This document shows positions 14,041 to 22,825 of a stretch of DNA of 64,000 nt, piece by piece (the stretch's first letter is position 1; each line of letters opens with the position of its first letter). This stretch comes from Pseudoxanthomonas sp. J35 (GTDB lineage: Bacteria > Pseudomonadota > Gammaproteobacteria > Xanthomonadales > Xanthomonadaceae). Under the pieces are notes generated by a model, which saw nothing but the letters and a program-made list of their open reading frames with translations, did no database searches and was not told the origin of the DNA. A program made the translations under genes and the position numbers. The stretch lies in the NCBI RefSeq assembly GCF_000513995.1, contig NZ_AZVB01000012.1, forward strand, positions 1 through 64,000. The letters run 5' to 3'.

Positions 14041-16245
14041 ATGCCGATTGAAGCGAAGCCCACCGACGCGAGGGTCGAAGCCCTGCTGGCGCGCATGACC
14101 CTCGAAGAGAAGGTCGGCCAGCTGGGCATCTTCGCCGACATGGTCCGCCCCTTCGCCCCGGACGTGAATCCGGAGGCCAACGTCCGCAACGCCGCCGAAG
14201 TGCTCGAGCAGGTGCGCGCCGGCCGCGTGGGCGCGCTGTTCAATGGCGTTGGTGCGGAACAGGGTCGCGAGATCCAGCGCGTGGCGGTGGAGGAGAGCCG
14301 GCTCGGCATCCCGGTGCTGCTGGCCGCCGACGTGATCCACGGCATGCGCACCGTGTTCCCGATCCCGCTGGGCGAGGCGGCCAGCTTCGAGCCGGAGCTG
14401 GCCGAGCGCACCGCGCGCGCCACCGCGATCGAGGCCACCGCCGCCGGCCTGCACTGGACTTTCGCCCCGGCCGTGGACATTGCCCGCGACCAGCGCTGGG
14501 GCCGCGTCGCCGAAGGCGCCGGCGAGGACGTGCACCTGGGCTGCGCGTTCGCCGCCGCGCGCGTGCGCGGCTTCCAGGGCCCGGACCTGCGCGCGCACGA
14601 TTCGCTGCTGGCCACGCCCAAGCACTTCGCCGCCTACGGCGCGGTGGCCGCGGGCATGGAATACAACTACGTGGAGATCTCGCGCGGCACGCTGCGCGAC
14701 GTGCACCTGCCGCCATTCAAGGCCGCCTTCGACGCCGGCGCGCTGACGGTAATGACCGCGTTCAACGACATCAACGGTATCCCGGCCAGCGCCAACCACG
14801 CGCTGCTGACCACGCTGCTGCGCGGCGAATGGCAGTTCCCCGGCCTGGTGGTGTCCGACTACACCGCGGACATGGAGCTGGTCGCGCACGGCTACGCCGC
14901 CGACGAGCGCGACGCCACCCGCCTGGCGTTCACCGCCGGCATGGACATGAGCATGCAGAGCGGCCACTACGCCGCACACCTGCCGGCGCTGGTCGAGTCC
15001 GGCGTGGTGCCGGTCGAGGCGGTGGACGAGGCGGTGCGGCGGGTGCTGTCGGTGAAGGCGGCGATCGGCCTGTTCGACGATCCGTACCGCTCGCTGGACC
15101 CGGCGCGCGAAGCCGACACTTCGCACCGCGAGGCGCACGAGGCGCTGGCCCGCGACGCGGCGCGGCGCTCGATCGTCATGCTGAAGAACGAAGGCGGCGT
15201 GCTGCCGCTGCGTCGCGATGCGCGGGTCGCGCTCATCGGCCCGTTCGCGCGCGACCGCGACAACATCGAAGGCTGCTGGACCCTGTTCGGCGACCGCTCG
15301 CGCTACGTCACCCTGGAGGCCGGCATCGCCGCTGCGCTCGACGGGTCATCCGGCACGCTGGAAGTGGTCGACGGCTGCGGCCTCGAAACGCCTGTCGAAG
15401 GCGGCATCGAAGCGGCGGTGGCCGCGGCACGCCGCGCCGACGTGGTCCTGCTGGCGGTCGGCGAGCCACAGCGTTACAGCGGCGAGGCGCAGTCGCGTAC
15501 CCGCATCGTCATCCCGCCGGCGCAGCAGGCGCTGGCCGAGGCGGTGGCCGCGACCGGCACGCCGGTGGTGGTGCTGCTGCGCAACGGCCGCGCGCTGGCG
15601 CTGGAAGGCGCGGTGCGCGACGCGCAGGCGATCCTGGTGACCTGGTTCCTCGGCAGCCAGACCGGCCACGCGGTGGCCGACGTGCTGTTCGGCGAATATA
15701 GCCCGTCGGGCCGGCTGCCGGTGAGCTTCCCGCACGATTCCGGCCAGCAGCCGTACTTCTACAGCCATCCGCGCACCGGCCGCCCGGAGACGCCGGAGAT
15801 GTCCGAGTTCAAGGCGCGCTGGCGCGAGTACCCGAACACCGCGCTGTATCCGTTCGGGCACGGCCTGGGCTACGGCAGGATCGAGTACGGCCAAACCCGC
15901 GTCGATACCGCGACCCTGGTATGGGATGGCACCCTGACCGTGCGCTGCATGGTGCGCAACGGCGGCGAGCGCGCGGCGGAGGAAGTGGTGCAGCTGTACG
16001 TGCACGACCGCGTCGGCAGCCGGGTGCGCCCGGTGCGCGAGTTGAAGGGCTTCCGCAAGATCCTGCTGCAGCCGGGCGAAACCCGGGACGTGGAGTTCAC
16101 CCTGTCGCGCAGCGAACTCGCATTTACCCGGGCGGACGGCACGCATGGCGCCGAACCCGGATCGTTTGATGTGTGGATCGCGCCGTCTTCAGTCGCCGGA
16201 ACCCCCGCACGCTTCGAACTGCTCGCGCCGGCGGACGGACGCTGA
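14041..16245 (+). CDS. bglX: Glycoside hydrolase family 3 beta-glucosidase
   Basis: The 734-residue enzyme has the GH3 domains in order: a TIM-barrel domain (about residues 10-330), an alpha/beta sandwich (about 370-600) and a fibronectin III-like domain (about 640-720). The catalytic nucleophile is Asp273 in VVSDY. Substrate-binding motifs TPKHFAAYGA and RDQRWGRVAEGAGEDVHL are intact. The family hydrolyses terminal beta-glucosides (BglX-type) and, in some members, xylosides. Unlike E. coli BglX there is no obvious signal peptide from the ATG at 14041, so it may be cytoplasmic. An alternative start upstream is not seen. A GCTAGAAT -10 element lies 30 bp upstream. Confidence 0.9.
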   Translation: MPIEAKPTDARVEALLARMTLEEKVGQLGIFADMVRPFAPDVNPEANVRNAAEVLEQVRAGRVGALFNGVGAEQGREIQRVAVEESRLGIPVLLAADVIHGMRTVFPIPLGEAASFEPELAERTARATAIEATAAGLHWTFAPAVDIARDQRWGRVAEGAGEDVHLGCAFAAARVRGFQGPDLRAHDSLLATPKHFAAYGAVAAGMEYNYVEISRGTLRDVHLPPFKAAFDAGALTVMTAFNDINGIPASANHALLTTLLRGEWQFPGLVVSDYTADMELVAHGYAADERDATRLAFTAGMDMSMQSGHYAAHLPALVESGVVPVEAVDEAVRRVLSVKAAIGLFDDPYRSLDPAREADTSHREAHEALARDAARRSIVMLKNEGGVLPLRRDARVALIGPFARDRDNIEGCWTLFGDRSRYVTLEAGIAAALDGSSGTLEVVDGCGLETPVEGGIEAAVAAARRADVVLLAVGEPQRYSGEAQSRTRIVIPPAQQALAEAVAATGTPVVVLLRNGRALALEGAVRDAQAILVTWFLGSQTGHAVADVLFGEYSPSGRLPVSFPHDSGQQPYFYSHPRTGRPETPEMSEFKARWREYPNTALYPFGHGLGYGRIEYGQTRVDTATLVWDGTLTVRCMVRNGGERAAEEVVQLYVHDRVGSRVRPVRELKGFRKILLQPGETRDVEFTLSRSELAFTRADGTHGAEPGSFDVWIAPSSVAGTPARFELLAPADGR

Positions 16246-16286
16246 CGCGCGGGGCGCATCCGCGTCCGTCCGCCATCCAATACGGA

Positions 16287-16601
16287 TCAGATGCCGTGGG
16301 GTTCGCCGCGTTCCCAGGCGCGCAGCACGGCGTGGCGGGCGCGGTTCCAGTCCAGGCGCGACGGCCCCTTGCTGGCTTCCCATTCCTGCTGCAGCTGGGC
16401 CTCGAGGCTGCCGAAGTCGTGCTGCGGGTGGCGCCGGCGCGCGCCGTAGCCGAGGCGGTAGGCCGGATCGAAGTCCTCGTAGCTGTCGCCCTCGAGGTAG
16501 TAGGGCTCGCGGTTGTACTGCTGCTGCCAGTAGCTCGAATCGGTGAACGAATCGACCGGTTCGCGGCCGGGGATCTGGTAGCTGGGTTGCTGCGGGGCCA
16601 T
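16287..16601 (-). CDS. Small hypothetical protein
   Basis: The 104-residue soluble protein has a tyrosine- and proline-rich N-terminal half (QIPGREPVDSF, YWQQQYNREPYYLEG) and a helical C-terminal half ending SRLDWNRARHAVLRAWERG. The pattern of a YRLGYGARRRHP-type segment followed by W-x(n)-SRLxWxxA is shared by small stress-associated proteins of proteobacteria. No enzymatic motif is present. The ATG at 16601 is preferred; an in-frame ATG at 16634 would add 11 residues. It converges on the GH3 gene. Confidence 0.6.
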   Translation of the reverse strand: MAPQQPSYQIPGREPVDSFTDSSYWQQQYNREPYYLEGDSYEDFDPAYRLGYGARRRHPQHDFGSLEAQLQQEWEASKGPSRLDWNRARHAVLRAWERGEPHGI

Positions 16602-16700
16602 GGCGTCTCTCACGCTGGTCAGGTGAGCCTGCAACGTAGCGGCGCGGCGGTTAACGCCGGTGTCCGCCGGCGTGATCGCGAGGTTATGCGCAGGCGCGGT

Positions 16701-17198
16701 TCAGCTGACCGCGCTGGGTGCGTCGTACGGCATGGGGGCCGCGCCGGCGCGCAGCACGGCCGCTTCGGCACGCGGAAGCGCCTCGTCCTCGGCGTCGATC
16801 ACCAGCAGGATGCGGCCGGCCTCGATCTCTTCCTCGAAGCGGCGGCGCACCGGATCCGGCACGGTGGCGCCCATCAGGGCCGAAGACCAGCTGCCGACCA
16901 GCGCGCCCACCGCGGCCATGATGCCGGCACCGGCCAGGGTGATGCCCAGCGGCGGGATCGCGACCGCGGCCAGGCCGGCGAGCAGGCCCGCCGCGCCGCC
17001 GCCGGCGGCCCCGCGCAGTGCCGCAGGAATGGTATCGGTGTGCGCCTCGCGCAGGTCGTCGGGGACCGCTTCCATCTCGATGTCCGAGCGCGCGATCAGC
17101 GACAGCGAGTCGCGGTCGATGCCGGCTTCGTGGGCGGCGGCCAGCGCCGCCTGCGCCGCGGCCAGGTTCGGGGTCGAGTAGATGCGTCGGGTCTTCAT
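16701..17198 (-). CDS. Glycine-zipper protein, DUF1269/general-stress-like
   Basis: The 165-residue protein starts with a ferredoxin-like module (MKTRRIYSTPNLAAAQAAL, then SLSLIARSDIEME). A glycine/alanine-rich hydrophobic stretch follows (about residues 64-105, with AAGGGAAGLLAGLAAVAIPP), resembling a glycine zipper or two short membrane helices. The C-terminal part contains RILLVIDAEDEALPRAEAAV, a second module of the same type. Such an arrangement is found in general stress or DUF1269-type proteins. The ATG at 17198 is preceded by GAGCG; longer in-frame starts overlap the symporter region and are unlikely. Confidence 0.65.
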   Translation of the reverse strand: MKTRRIYSTPNLAAAQAALAAAHEAGIDRDSLSLIARSDIEMEAVPDDLREAHTDTIPAALRGAAGGGAAGLLAGLAAVAIPPLGITLAGAGIMAAVGALVGSWSSALMGATVPDPVRRRFEEEIEAGRILLVIDAEDEALPRAEAAVLRAGAAPMPYDAPSAVS

Positions 17199-17295
17199 CG
17201 CGCGCTCCGGCATTGGCAAGGGCGCCAATGTCGGGCCGCGGCGGTGATCCACGCGTGAGCGCGTGGAGGCGCGATTCAGCCCCGCCGGGGAAACG

Positions 17296-18555
17296 TCACG
17301 AAGCCGGTGGCGTGTCGGCGACGTCACCGCTCTGGCGCGCGACGATCGCGGTGGCGGTGAGGTCGCCGGTGACATTGCCGGTGGTGGCGAACACGTCGGG
17401 GATGGTGTCCACCGCCAGCAGCAGGCCCAGCGGTTCCACCGGCAGGCCCATCGACTGGGTCACCGGCATCACCGTGGCCATGAAGCTCACCTGCCCGGGC
17501 AGGCCCACCGAACCGAGGCTGATCACCACCGCCAGCGCCGAGCCGGCGGCCAGCTGCAGCGCGCCAAGCTCGATGCCGTAGGCCCAGGCCACGAACGCGG
17601 CGGCGACGATGTACTGGATCGGCGAGGTGATCCGGAACAGGGTCACCGCCATCGGCAGTACCAGCGCCGCCACCGAGGGCGACAGCCCCAGGCGCTCGCG
17701 CGCGCTCTCCAGCATCGCCGGCAGCGAGGCCAGCGAGGACTGGGTGCTGGCGGCCACCACCTGCGCCGGCAGGATCGCGCTGGCGAAGGCCGCCGGCGAG
17801 CGCCGCGCGAACGCCGCGACCAGGCCGTAGCAGATCACGATCGCGCCGATGTACATCGCGCACTGCAGGACGATGTAGCCGGCCAGCGCGCCGACCACGC
17901 CCAAGCCGGCCTGCGCGCACACCGCCAGCATCAGCGAGAACACGCCCAGCGGCGCGGCCAGCAGCACCCAGTGCACGATCACGATCATGGTGTCGGCGAT
18001 GCCATGGCACAGGCCGACCACCTGCACGCGCCGGTCCACCGGCACGCGGGTGAGGGCGAAGCCGAAGAACAGGGCGAACACCACCAGCGGCAGCATCGCG
18101 CCCTGCGCGGCGGCCATGATCGCGTTGGAGGGGATGATGTTGCCGATCCACTGCGCCAGCGACGGCGCCTCGCCGGCCGCCATCGCCGCCGGCGAGGCCT
18201 GCAGGGTCGCCGCCAGCTGCGGGCTGCGCGGCACCAGCGACAGCAGCGCCGGCGCCACCAGCGCCGCGTAGGCGGCGAACAGCGACAGCAGCACCACGAA
18301 GGTGATGAGCGCGCGCCGGGCCACGCGCCCGGAGGCGGCGGCGTCGGCGGCGGTGGCCACGCCCAGGATCACCAGCGCCAGCACCAGCGGCACCACGGTC
18401 ATCTGCAGCGCGCTCAGCCACAGCTTGCCGACCGGCTGGGCGATGCTGGCGGCGGTCGCCGCCGCGCCGGGATGCCAGTGGGCCAGGGCCAAGCCGACCA
18501 CGGCGCCGGCCAGCAGGGCGATCAGGACCCGCGCGGTCGCGCCCGGCCACCTCAT
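17296..18555 (-). CDS. Dicarboxylate/amino acid:cation symporter (DAACS family)
   Basis: The 419-residue membrane protein belongs to the GltP/DctA family, which couples import of glutamate, aspartate or C4-dicarboxylates to H+ or Na+. Eight membrane helices and two re-entrant hairpins are expected. Visible signatures include the serine-rich first hairpin (ASTQSSLASLPAML), the helix-7 region (ALVLPMAVTLFRITSP) and the second hairpin (SVGLPGQVSFMATVMPVTQS). The helix-8 motif DTIPDVFATTGNVTGDLTATAI carries the substrate-binding Asp/Thr/Asn positions. Its ATG overlaps the stop of the upstream YkuD-type gene (ATGA), so translation is coupled. As the last gene of a murein-peptide operon, it may import glutamate or a related acid released by the pathway. 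Confidence 0.88.
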   Translation of the reverse strand: MRWPGATARVLIALLAGAVVGLALAHWHPGAAATAASIAQPVGKLWLSALQMTVVPLVLALVILGVATAADAAASGRVARRALITFVVLLSLFAAYAALVAPALLSLVPRSPQLAATLQASPAAMAAGEAPSLAQWIGNIIPSNAIMAAAQGAMLPLVVFALFFGFALTRVPVDRRVQVVGLCHGIADTMIVIVHWVLLAAPLGVFSLMLAVCAQAGLGVVGALAGYIVLQCAMYIGAIVICYGLVAAFARRSPAAFASAILPAQVVAASTQSSLASLPAMLESARERLGLSPSVAALVLPMAVTLFRITSPIQYIVAAAFVAWAYGIELGALQLAAGSALAVVISLGSVGLPGQVSFMATVMPVTQSMGLPVEPLGLLLAVDTIPDVFATTGNVTGDLTATAIVARQSGDVADTPPAS

Positions 18556-19361
18556 CGGACGGCCTCCTGCGCGGCCGGCAGCTGCCAGTCCGCCGCCAGG
18601 CGCGCGTGCTCGGCCGCCGGCAGCAGCACGAAGCGCGGCTGCGCGGCCGGATCCAGCCAGGCCAGCAACGCCTCCATGTCCGCGTCGGCCATTGCGGTGC
18701 AGCCGGCGGTGGCTTCGCCGGGCTTGCGCCACAGGTGGGCGAAGATGCAGCTGCCGCCCTGCGGCACGTTGCCGGGGTTGTGGCCGATCACCAGGCCCAG
18801 GCGGTAACGCGGGTCGCCCTTGCCGTGCAGGTCCAGGCGCATCGGTTCGCTGGAACCGGCCACGGCGGCCTCGCCGACCTCGCGCGCGTCGACGATGAGG
18901 TTGTAGTGCGGCGAGTCTGGCACGTCCATGCACCAGTGGCTGGCCTGCATCGGCAGGTAAGGCACGGCGGTGCCGGCCTGGGCGGCGTAACCGAAGGCCG
19001 GGCCGATCGCGAACGCCCCGGCCGGGCTGCGCCCGTCGCCCTCGCGCTTGCGCGGGCCTGCGCCCAGGTCGGCGTCGGCGTGCAGGCCGGTGCCCCAGGC
19101 GCTGCCGTTGCGGCCGATCGCCACGGCGAAACCGCCGGCCTCGCGCCAGCCATCGGCGTCGCCTTCGCGCTGGTAGTAGCGCAGCGTGCCCTGGCTGGCG
19201 TCCCAGCCGGCGGTGGTCACCAGCACCAGCTGGCGCGCGCCCTGCAGCGGACTGCCGGCCAGCGCCGCCGCGCTCGCGCACAGGGCCAGCAGCAGGGTGC
19301 AGAGGCGGGCGCCGAACCGGCCGGCGCAGGTGGAACGGGAGCGGTCGGCAGAGTAGGCCAT
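18552..19361 (-). CDS. Secreted L,D-transpeptidase-like (YkuD-fold) protein
   Basis: The 269-residue protein has an N-terminal signal peptide (about residues 1-36, LCTLLLALCASAAALAGS). The C-terminal half carries a YkuD-type active site: IFAHLWRK with the histidine, then TAGCTAM with the likely catalytic cysteine. The usual SHGCxRx motif is replaced by AGCTAM, as in the YafK/DpaA-like branch rather than in classical cross-linking enzymes. The substrate is probably murein or a murein-linked peptide; transpeptidase versus hydrolase activity cannot be decided. It lies 13 bp after the regulator gene and overlaps the symporter by 4 bp, so it belongs to the same operon. Confidence 0.8.
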   Translation of the reverse strand: MAYSADRSRSTCAGRFGARLCTLLLALCASAAALAGSPLQGARQLVLVTTAGWDASQGTLRYYQREGDADGWREAGGFAVAIGRNGSAWGTGLHADADLGAGPRKREGDGRSPAGAFAIGPAFGYAAQAGTAVPYLPMQASHWCMDVPDSPHYNLIVDAREVGEAAVAGSSEPMRLDLHGKGDPRYRLGLVIGHNPGNVPQGGSCIFAHLWRKPGEATAGCTAMADADMEALLAWLDPAAQPRFVLLPAAEHARLAADWQLPAAQEAVR

Positions 19362-19374
19362 GCGGTCGGGTCCG

Positions 19375-20226
19375 TCAGGTATCCAGCAGGTGCCGGATGC
19401 GTTCGAGGTTGGTGCCGAGCTGGCGGTGCCGCTCCGGGTTGGCGTGGCACAGCAGCACGAACAGGAAGTCGAGCAGGTACTGCAGCGAGGAACGGTACAG
19501 CAGCGCCTCCACGTGCGGCAGCGGGTCGTGCGCGGACACCACCAGCGAGGCGTCGGCGTGGGCGCGCAGCGGGTTGGCGGTGTGGCGGGTGATCGAGACC
19601 ACCTTGCCTTCGCAGGCCTGGAACTGGCGGCTGATCTGCGACAGCTGCGGCAGCTGGCCGAACTCGGAGAACAGCAGCATCACGTCGCCGGGCCGCGCCG
19701 CCGACAGGTTGGCCATCATCAGGATCGGGTCGGCGTGGTGCACGGTCAGCACGCCCAGCAGCGACAGGCGCATGGAGAACTCGCGGGCGAACAGGCCGTC
19801 GTCGCCGAGGCCGAACACGAAGACCTTGTCGGCGCCGTCGAGCAGGCCGACGATCTCCTCGATCCGCGAGCGCGGGTTGAGCAGCCGCGTCTCCTCCTCG
19901 GCGGCGACCTTGCTGCGGCGCAGGCCTTCCTCGATGCGGGCGAAGTCGTCGCGCTCGCCGGCGACCGGGGCGGCCTGGGCCGGCGCGTCGGCGCCGTTGC
20001 GCGCCACCGCCTGGCCGATGCTGTACTTCAGGTCGGGGTAGCCGCGGAAGCCGAACTTCTGGCTGAACTTGACCACCGACGACTGGCTCACCCCCAGCGC
20101 GCTGGCCAGTTGCTGCGAGGAGTAGTCGCGCAGCAGGTGGGCGTTGTCGAGGATGAAGTCGGCGATGCGGCGTTCGATCGCCGACATGTGGTCGCGTTCG
20201 GAGCGGATCTTCACCAGTGGCGGCAT
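19375..20226 (-). CDS. RpiR/MurR-family regulator with atypical SIS domain
   Basis: The 283-residue protein has an N-terminal HTH_6 DNA-binding domain (IADFILDNAHLLRDYSSQQL, then LGVSQSSVVKFSQKFGFRGY) and a C-terminal SIS domain (about residues 130-260). Family members usually sense phosphosugars, as MurR senses MurNAc-6-phosphate. Here the usual GxGxS turn reads GLGDDG and the usual SxSG motif reads SEFG, so key phosphosugar-contacting positions differ. The gene sits inside the murein-peptide operon and probably controls it. The ATG at 20226 was chosen because MPPLVKIRSERD looks like a family N-terminus; the ATG at 20259 would add 11 residues and is also possible. Confidence 0.85.
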   Translation of the reverse strand: MPPLVKIRSERDHMSAIERRIADFILDNAHLLRDYSSQQLASALGVSQSSVVKFSQKFGFRGYPDLKYSIGQAVARNGADAPAQAAPVAGERDDFARIEEGLRRSKVAAEEETRLLNPRSRIEEIVGLLDGADKVFVFGLGDDGLFAREFSMRLSLLGVLTVHHADPILMMANLSAARPGDVMLLFSEFGQLPQLSQISRQFQACEGKVVSITRHTANPLRAHADASLVVSAHDPLPHVEALLYRSSLQYLLDFLFVLLCHANPERHRQLGTNLERIRHLLDT

Positions 20227-20270
20227 GGGCGCGATCTTGGTCCGGGGGACGGCGGCCATGCAACCGGCGC

Positions 20271-21368
20271 TCAGCGCGCCAGCAGCTCCAGCCCGCGGAT
20301 CTCGCTGATCCCCAGGCCGGGCGCGTCGGTGATGCTGATCTCCGACTCGTTGAAGATCACCCCGCCCTCGACCGGGTTGAACTGGCCCAGCGACGGACCG
20401 TCCAGGTCGACCTTGCTGATCGCGTCGGCCTTGGCCACGGCCACGTGCACGGCCGCGGCGACCGAGACCGCCGATTCGATCATGCAGCCGATCATGCACT
20501 GCACCCCGTAGATCGAGGCGATGTCGGCGATGCGGATGGCGTTGGAGATGCCGCCGGTCTTCATCAGCTTGATGTTGATGATGTCCGCGGCGCGGCGCTG
20601 GATCAGGTCGAACACCTGGCTCGGCCCGAACACGCTCTCGTCGGCCATCACCGGGGTGTGGACCCGGTCGGTGACGTACTTCAGGCCTTCGATGTCGGCG
20701 GCCTTGACCGGCTGCTCCAGCAGTTCCAGCAGCACGCCGGCGTTCTCCAGCGTGTGCATGGCGTAGACCGCCTGCTTGGCGGTCCAGCCCTGGTTGGCGT
20801 CCAGGCGCAGCAGGGCGCGGCCCTCGACCGCGGCGTGGATCGCCTTGACCCGCTCGATGTCCAGGCCGATGTCCTTGCCGACCTTGATCTTCAGCGAATC
20901 GAAGCCGCGCTCCACCGCGGCGATCGAGTCGGCCACCATCTTGTCGATGTGGTCCACCGAGATGGTGATGTCGGTGGTGATCACCGGGTCGCCGCCGCCG
21001 AGCATCTTGTACAGCGGCGCGTCGTACAGCTGGCCCCACAGGTCGTAGATGGCGATCTCCACCGCCGCCTTGGCACTGGTGTTGCGCTCCAGCGAACCCT
21101 GGATCAGGGCGCAGATGCGGTTGAGGTTGGCGATCTCCTGGCCGATCAGGCGCGGCTTGATGAAGCGGTCGATCGCCTCGATGATCGAACCGTGGGTATC
21201 GCCGGTGATCACCGCGGTGGCCGGCGCCTCGCCGTAGCCGGTGTGGCCGGTGTCGGTGCGGACCAGGACGACGATGTCCTCGACCGTGTCGACGGTGCGC
21301 AGCGCGGTCTTGAACGGCGTCTTCAAGGGCACGCGCAGCATGCCCAGTTCGATGTCGGTGATCTTCAT
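20271..21368 (-). CDS. Dipeptide epimerase (L-Ala-D/L-Glu epimerase type)
   Basis: The 365-residue enzyme is an enolase-superfamily member of the muconate-lactonising subgroup. The acid/base lysines are in SLKIKVG (KxK) and NIKLMKTGG. Metal ligands are the aspartate in RLDANQGW, the glutamate in ELLEQPV and the aspartate in MADESVFG. A terminal DLDGP gives the DxD motif that contacts the dipeptide amino group in L-Ala-D/L-Glu epimerases (YcjG/YkfB). The reaction converts L-Ala-D-Glu from murein into L-Ala-L-Glu, which ordinary peptidases can cleave. Its ATG overlaps the stop of the NlpC/P60 gene (ATGA), so translation is coupled. Confidence 0.9.
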   Translation of the reverse strand: MKITDIELGMLRVPLKTPFKTALRTVDTVEDIVVLVRTDTGHTGYGEAPATAVITGDTHGSIIEAIDRFIKPRLIGQEIANLNRICALIQGSLERNTSAKAAVEIAIYDLWGQLYDAPLYKMLGGGDPVITTDITISVDHIDKMVADSIAAVERGFDSLKIKVGKDIGLDIERVKAIHAAVEGRALLRLDANQGWTAKQAVYAMHTLENAGVLLELLEQPVKAADIEGLKYVTDRVHTPVMADESVFGPSQVFDLIQRRAADIINIKLMKTGGISNAIRIADIASIYGVQCMIGCMIESAVSVAAAVHVAVAKADAISKVDLDGPSLGQFNPVEGGVIFNESEISITDAPGLGISEIRGLELLAR

Positions 21369-22825
21369 TGGGAGGCTTGGGTTTCCGGATTCACGGGCCG
21401 CATCCGCTGGATGCTGGTCATGCGGTCCACGTAGGTTTCTTCGTCGCCGAACAGCATCGGCTCCAGCGGGGTCACCGACACGCCGTTGAGGCCAGCGCGC
21501 ACGCGCTGGCCGCCGGCGCCGAGCCAGCTGCCGCCGTTGGTGTCGTGGATCATGTAGGCGGTGCCGTCCTGGTGGCCGATGGCCACCATCACGTGGCCGG
21601 GGATGTAGACCAGGTCGCCGGCCTGCAGGCCGCGCACGGCTTCCATGCGCTTGTCGCGGCTGTCGCCGCGGTCGAAGCCGATGCGGTCCAGCGCCGGGCT
21701 CACCGCCTGGTCGCGGGTGTTGCGCGGGACCAGCACGCCGAAGCTGCGGTAGATCTCCGAGACGAAGCCGCTGCAGTCGCGGGCATCGTAGGAATGGCCC
21801 CAGCCATAGCGCTCGCCGAGGAACTTGAAGGCCTGGCGAATGAGGTTGGCGCGGGTCAGCGGCAGATAGTCGTCCGCGACATCGGCCGAACGCGGCACCA
21901 GCGCCGGCACGAACTCCAGCCGGCCGTTGGCATCCCGCACCGGCAGGTCGACCACGTGCGAGGCGTAGGGGTGCTGGCCGTTGACGCGCTGGTCGGCGGG
22001 CCAGTCGCTGCGCAGCGGCAGGCGCAGACCCATGTCCAGCTGCAGCGCCGAGACGCGCGGCTCCTCCGGGGTAAAGGTGGTGCGCACGGTGGCGCCGGTC
22101 ACCACGATGTACGGGGCGCGTTGCGCGTAGCCCAGCACCGCGTCGCGCTCGCCGATGGCCACGTGGCGGGCCTCGATCCACGCGCTGTAGCGCTCGCTGG
22201 CCACGAACAGCCAATGCCCGTCGCGGCTGCGGTGCAGCACGGCCACCGCGTCGCCGGGGAACAGCGCCGATTCCTGGAAGCGGTCGATGTCGGTGTCGCC
22301 GGGCGAACTGAACACCCGCAGCGAGGTCGGGAACGCGCGCAGGGCGGCGCGGTGCACGACCAGGCCGAAGCGCAGCGGCTGGCTGGCCGGGATCGCGTCC
22401 AGCGCGACCGCGCGCTGCAGCGCGTCGAGTTCGCGCTTCGGCACGGCCTTGCCGTGCACGTCGTACAAGGTGCGGGTCGGGGACGCCGACAGCGCCTCGA
22501 CCCGCTCGCGCACCAGTTCCCGCGGCAACGGGTCTGGCAGAGCGGCGATATCGTGGATCGAAGGATCCATGGCGCGCATGCGCGCGTTCTGCGCCTCGAT
22601 CTGGGCACGGTCCAGGACCAGGGCATCCGGATCGGGCAGCTGCGCGATCCAGTGCTCCGGCGTCAGCTCGGCCAAGGTCACGCCGATGACGGCGGTGGGC
22701 GTGGCCGGCGCGGGCGCCGGTTCGCGGGCGGCCAGGGTGGCCGGCAGCAGCGCCGCCAGCAGCAGCCAGGCGCGCGGACGGTGCGCACGGCGACGGGCCG
22801 CGGGCGCGTGACTCAGGGCGTTCAT
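21365..22825 (-). CDS. Secreted NlpC/P60 murein-peptide endopeptidase with SH3-like domains
   Basis: The 486-residue protein has a signal peptide (WLLLAALLPATLAAREP), a proline-rich linker, SH3-like modules (about residues 150-290) and a C-terminal NlpC/P60 domain (about 325-470). Catalytic Cys351 is in DARDCSGFVSEIYR; the histidine is in GHVMVAIGH, with a third polar residue in MIHDTNGG. The layout is that of YkfC-type gamma-D-glutamyl-diaminopimelate endopeptidases, which release L-Ala-D-Glu from murein stem peptides. The ATG at 22825 follows GGAGGA and starts the leader; the in-frame ATG at 22891 lies in the promoter region. It is the first gene of a five-gene leftward operon. Confidence 0.9.
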   Translation of the reverse strand: MNALSHAPAARRRAHRPRAWLLLAALLPATLAAREPAPAPATPTAVIGVTLAELTPEHWIAQLPDPDALVLDRAQIEAQNARMRAMDPSIHDIAALPDPLPRELVRERVEALSASPTRTLYDVHGKAVPKRELDALQRAVALDAIPASQPLRFGLVVHRAALRAFPTSLRVFSSPGDTDIDRFQESALFPGDAVAVLHRSRDGHWLFVASERYSAWIEARHVAIGERDAVLGYAQRAPYIVVTGATVRTTFTPEEPRVSALQLDMGLRLPLRSDWPADQRVNGQHPYASHVVDLPVRDANGRLEFVPALVPRSADVADDYLPLTRANLIRQAFKFLGERYGWGHSYDARDCSGFVSEIYRSFGVLVPRNTRDQAVSPALDRIGFDRGDSRDKRMEAVRGLQAGDLVYIPGHVMVAIGHQDGTAYMIHDTNGGSWLGAGGQRVRAGLNGVSVTPLEPMLFGDEETYVDRMTSIQRMRPVNPETQASQ

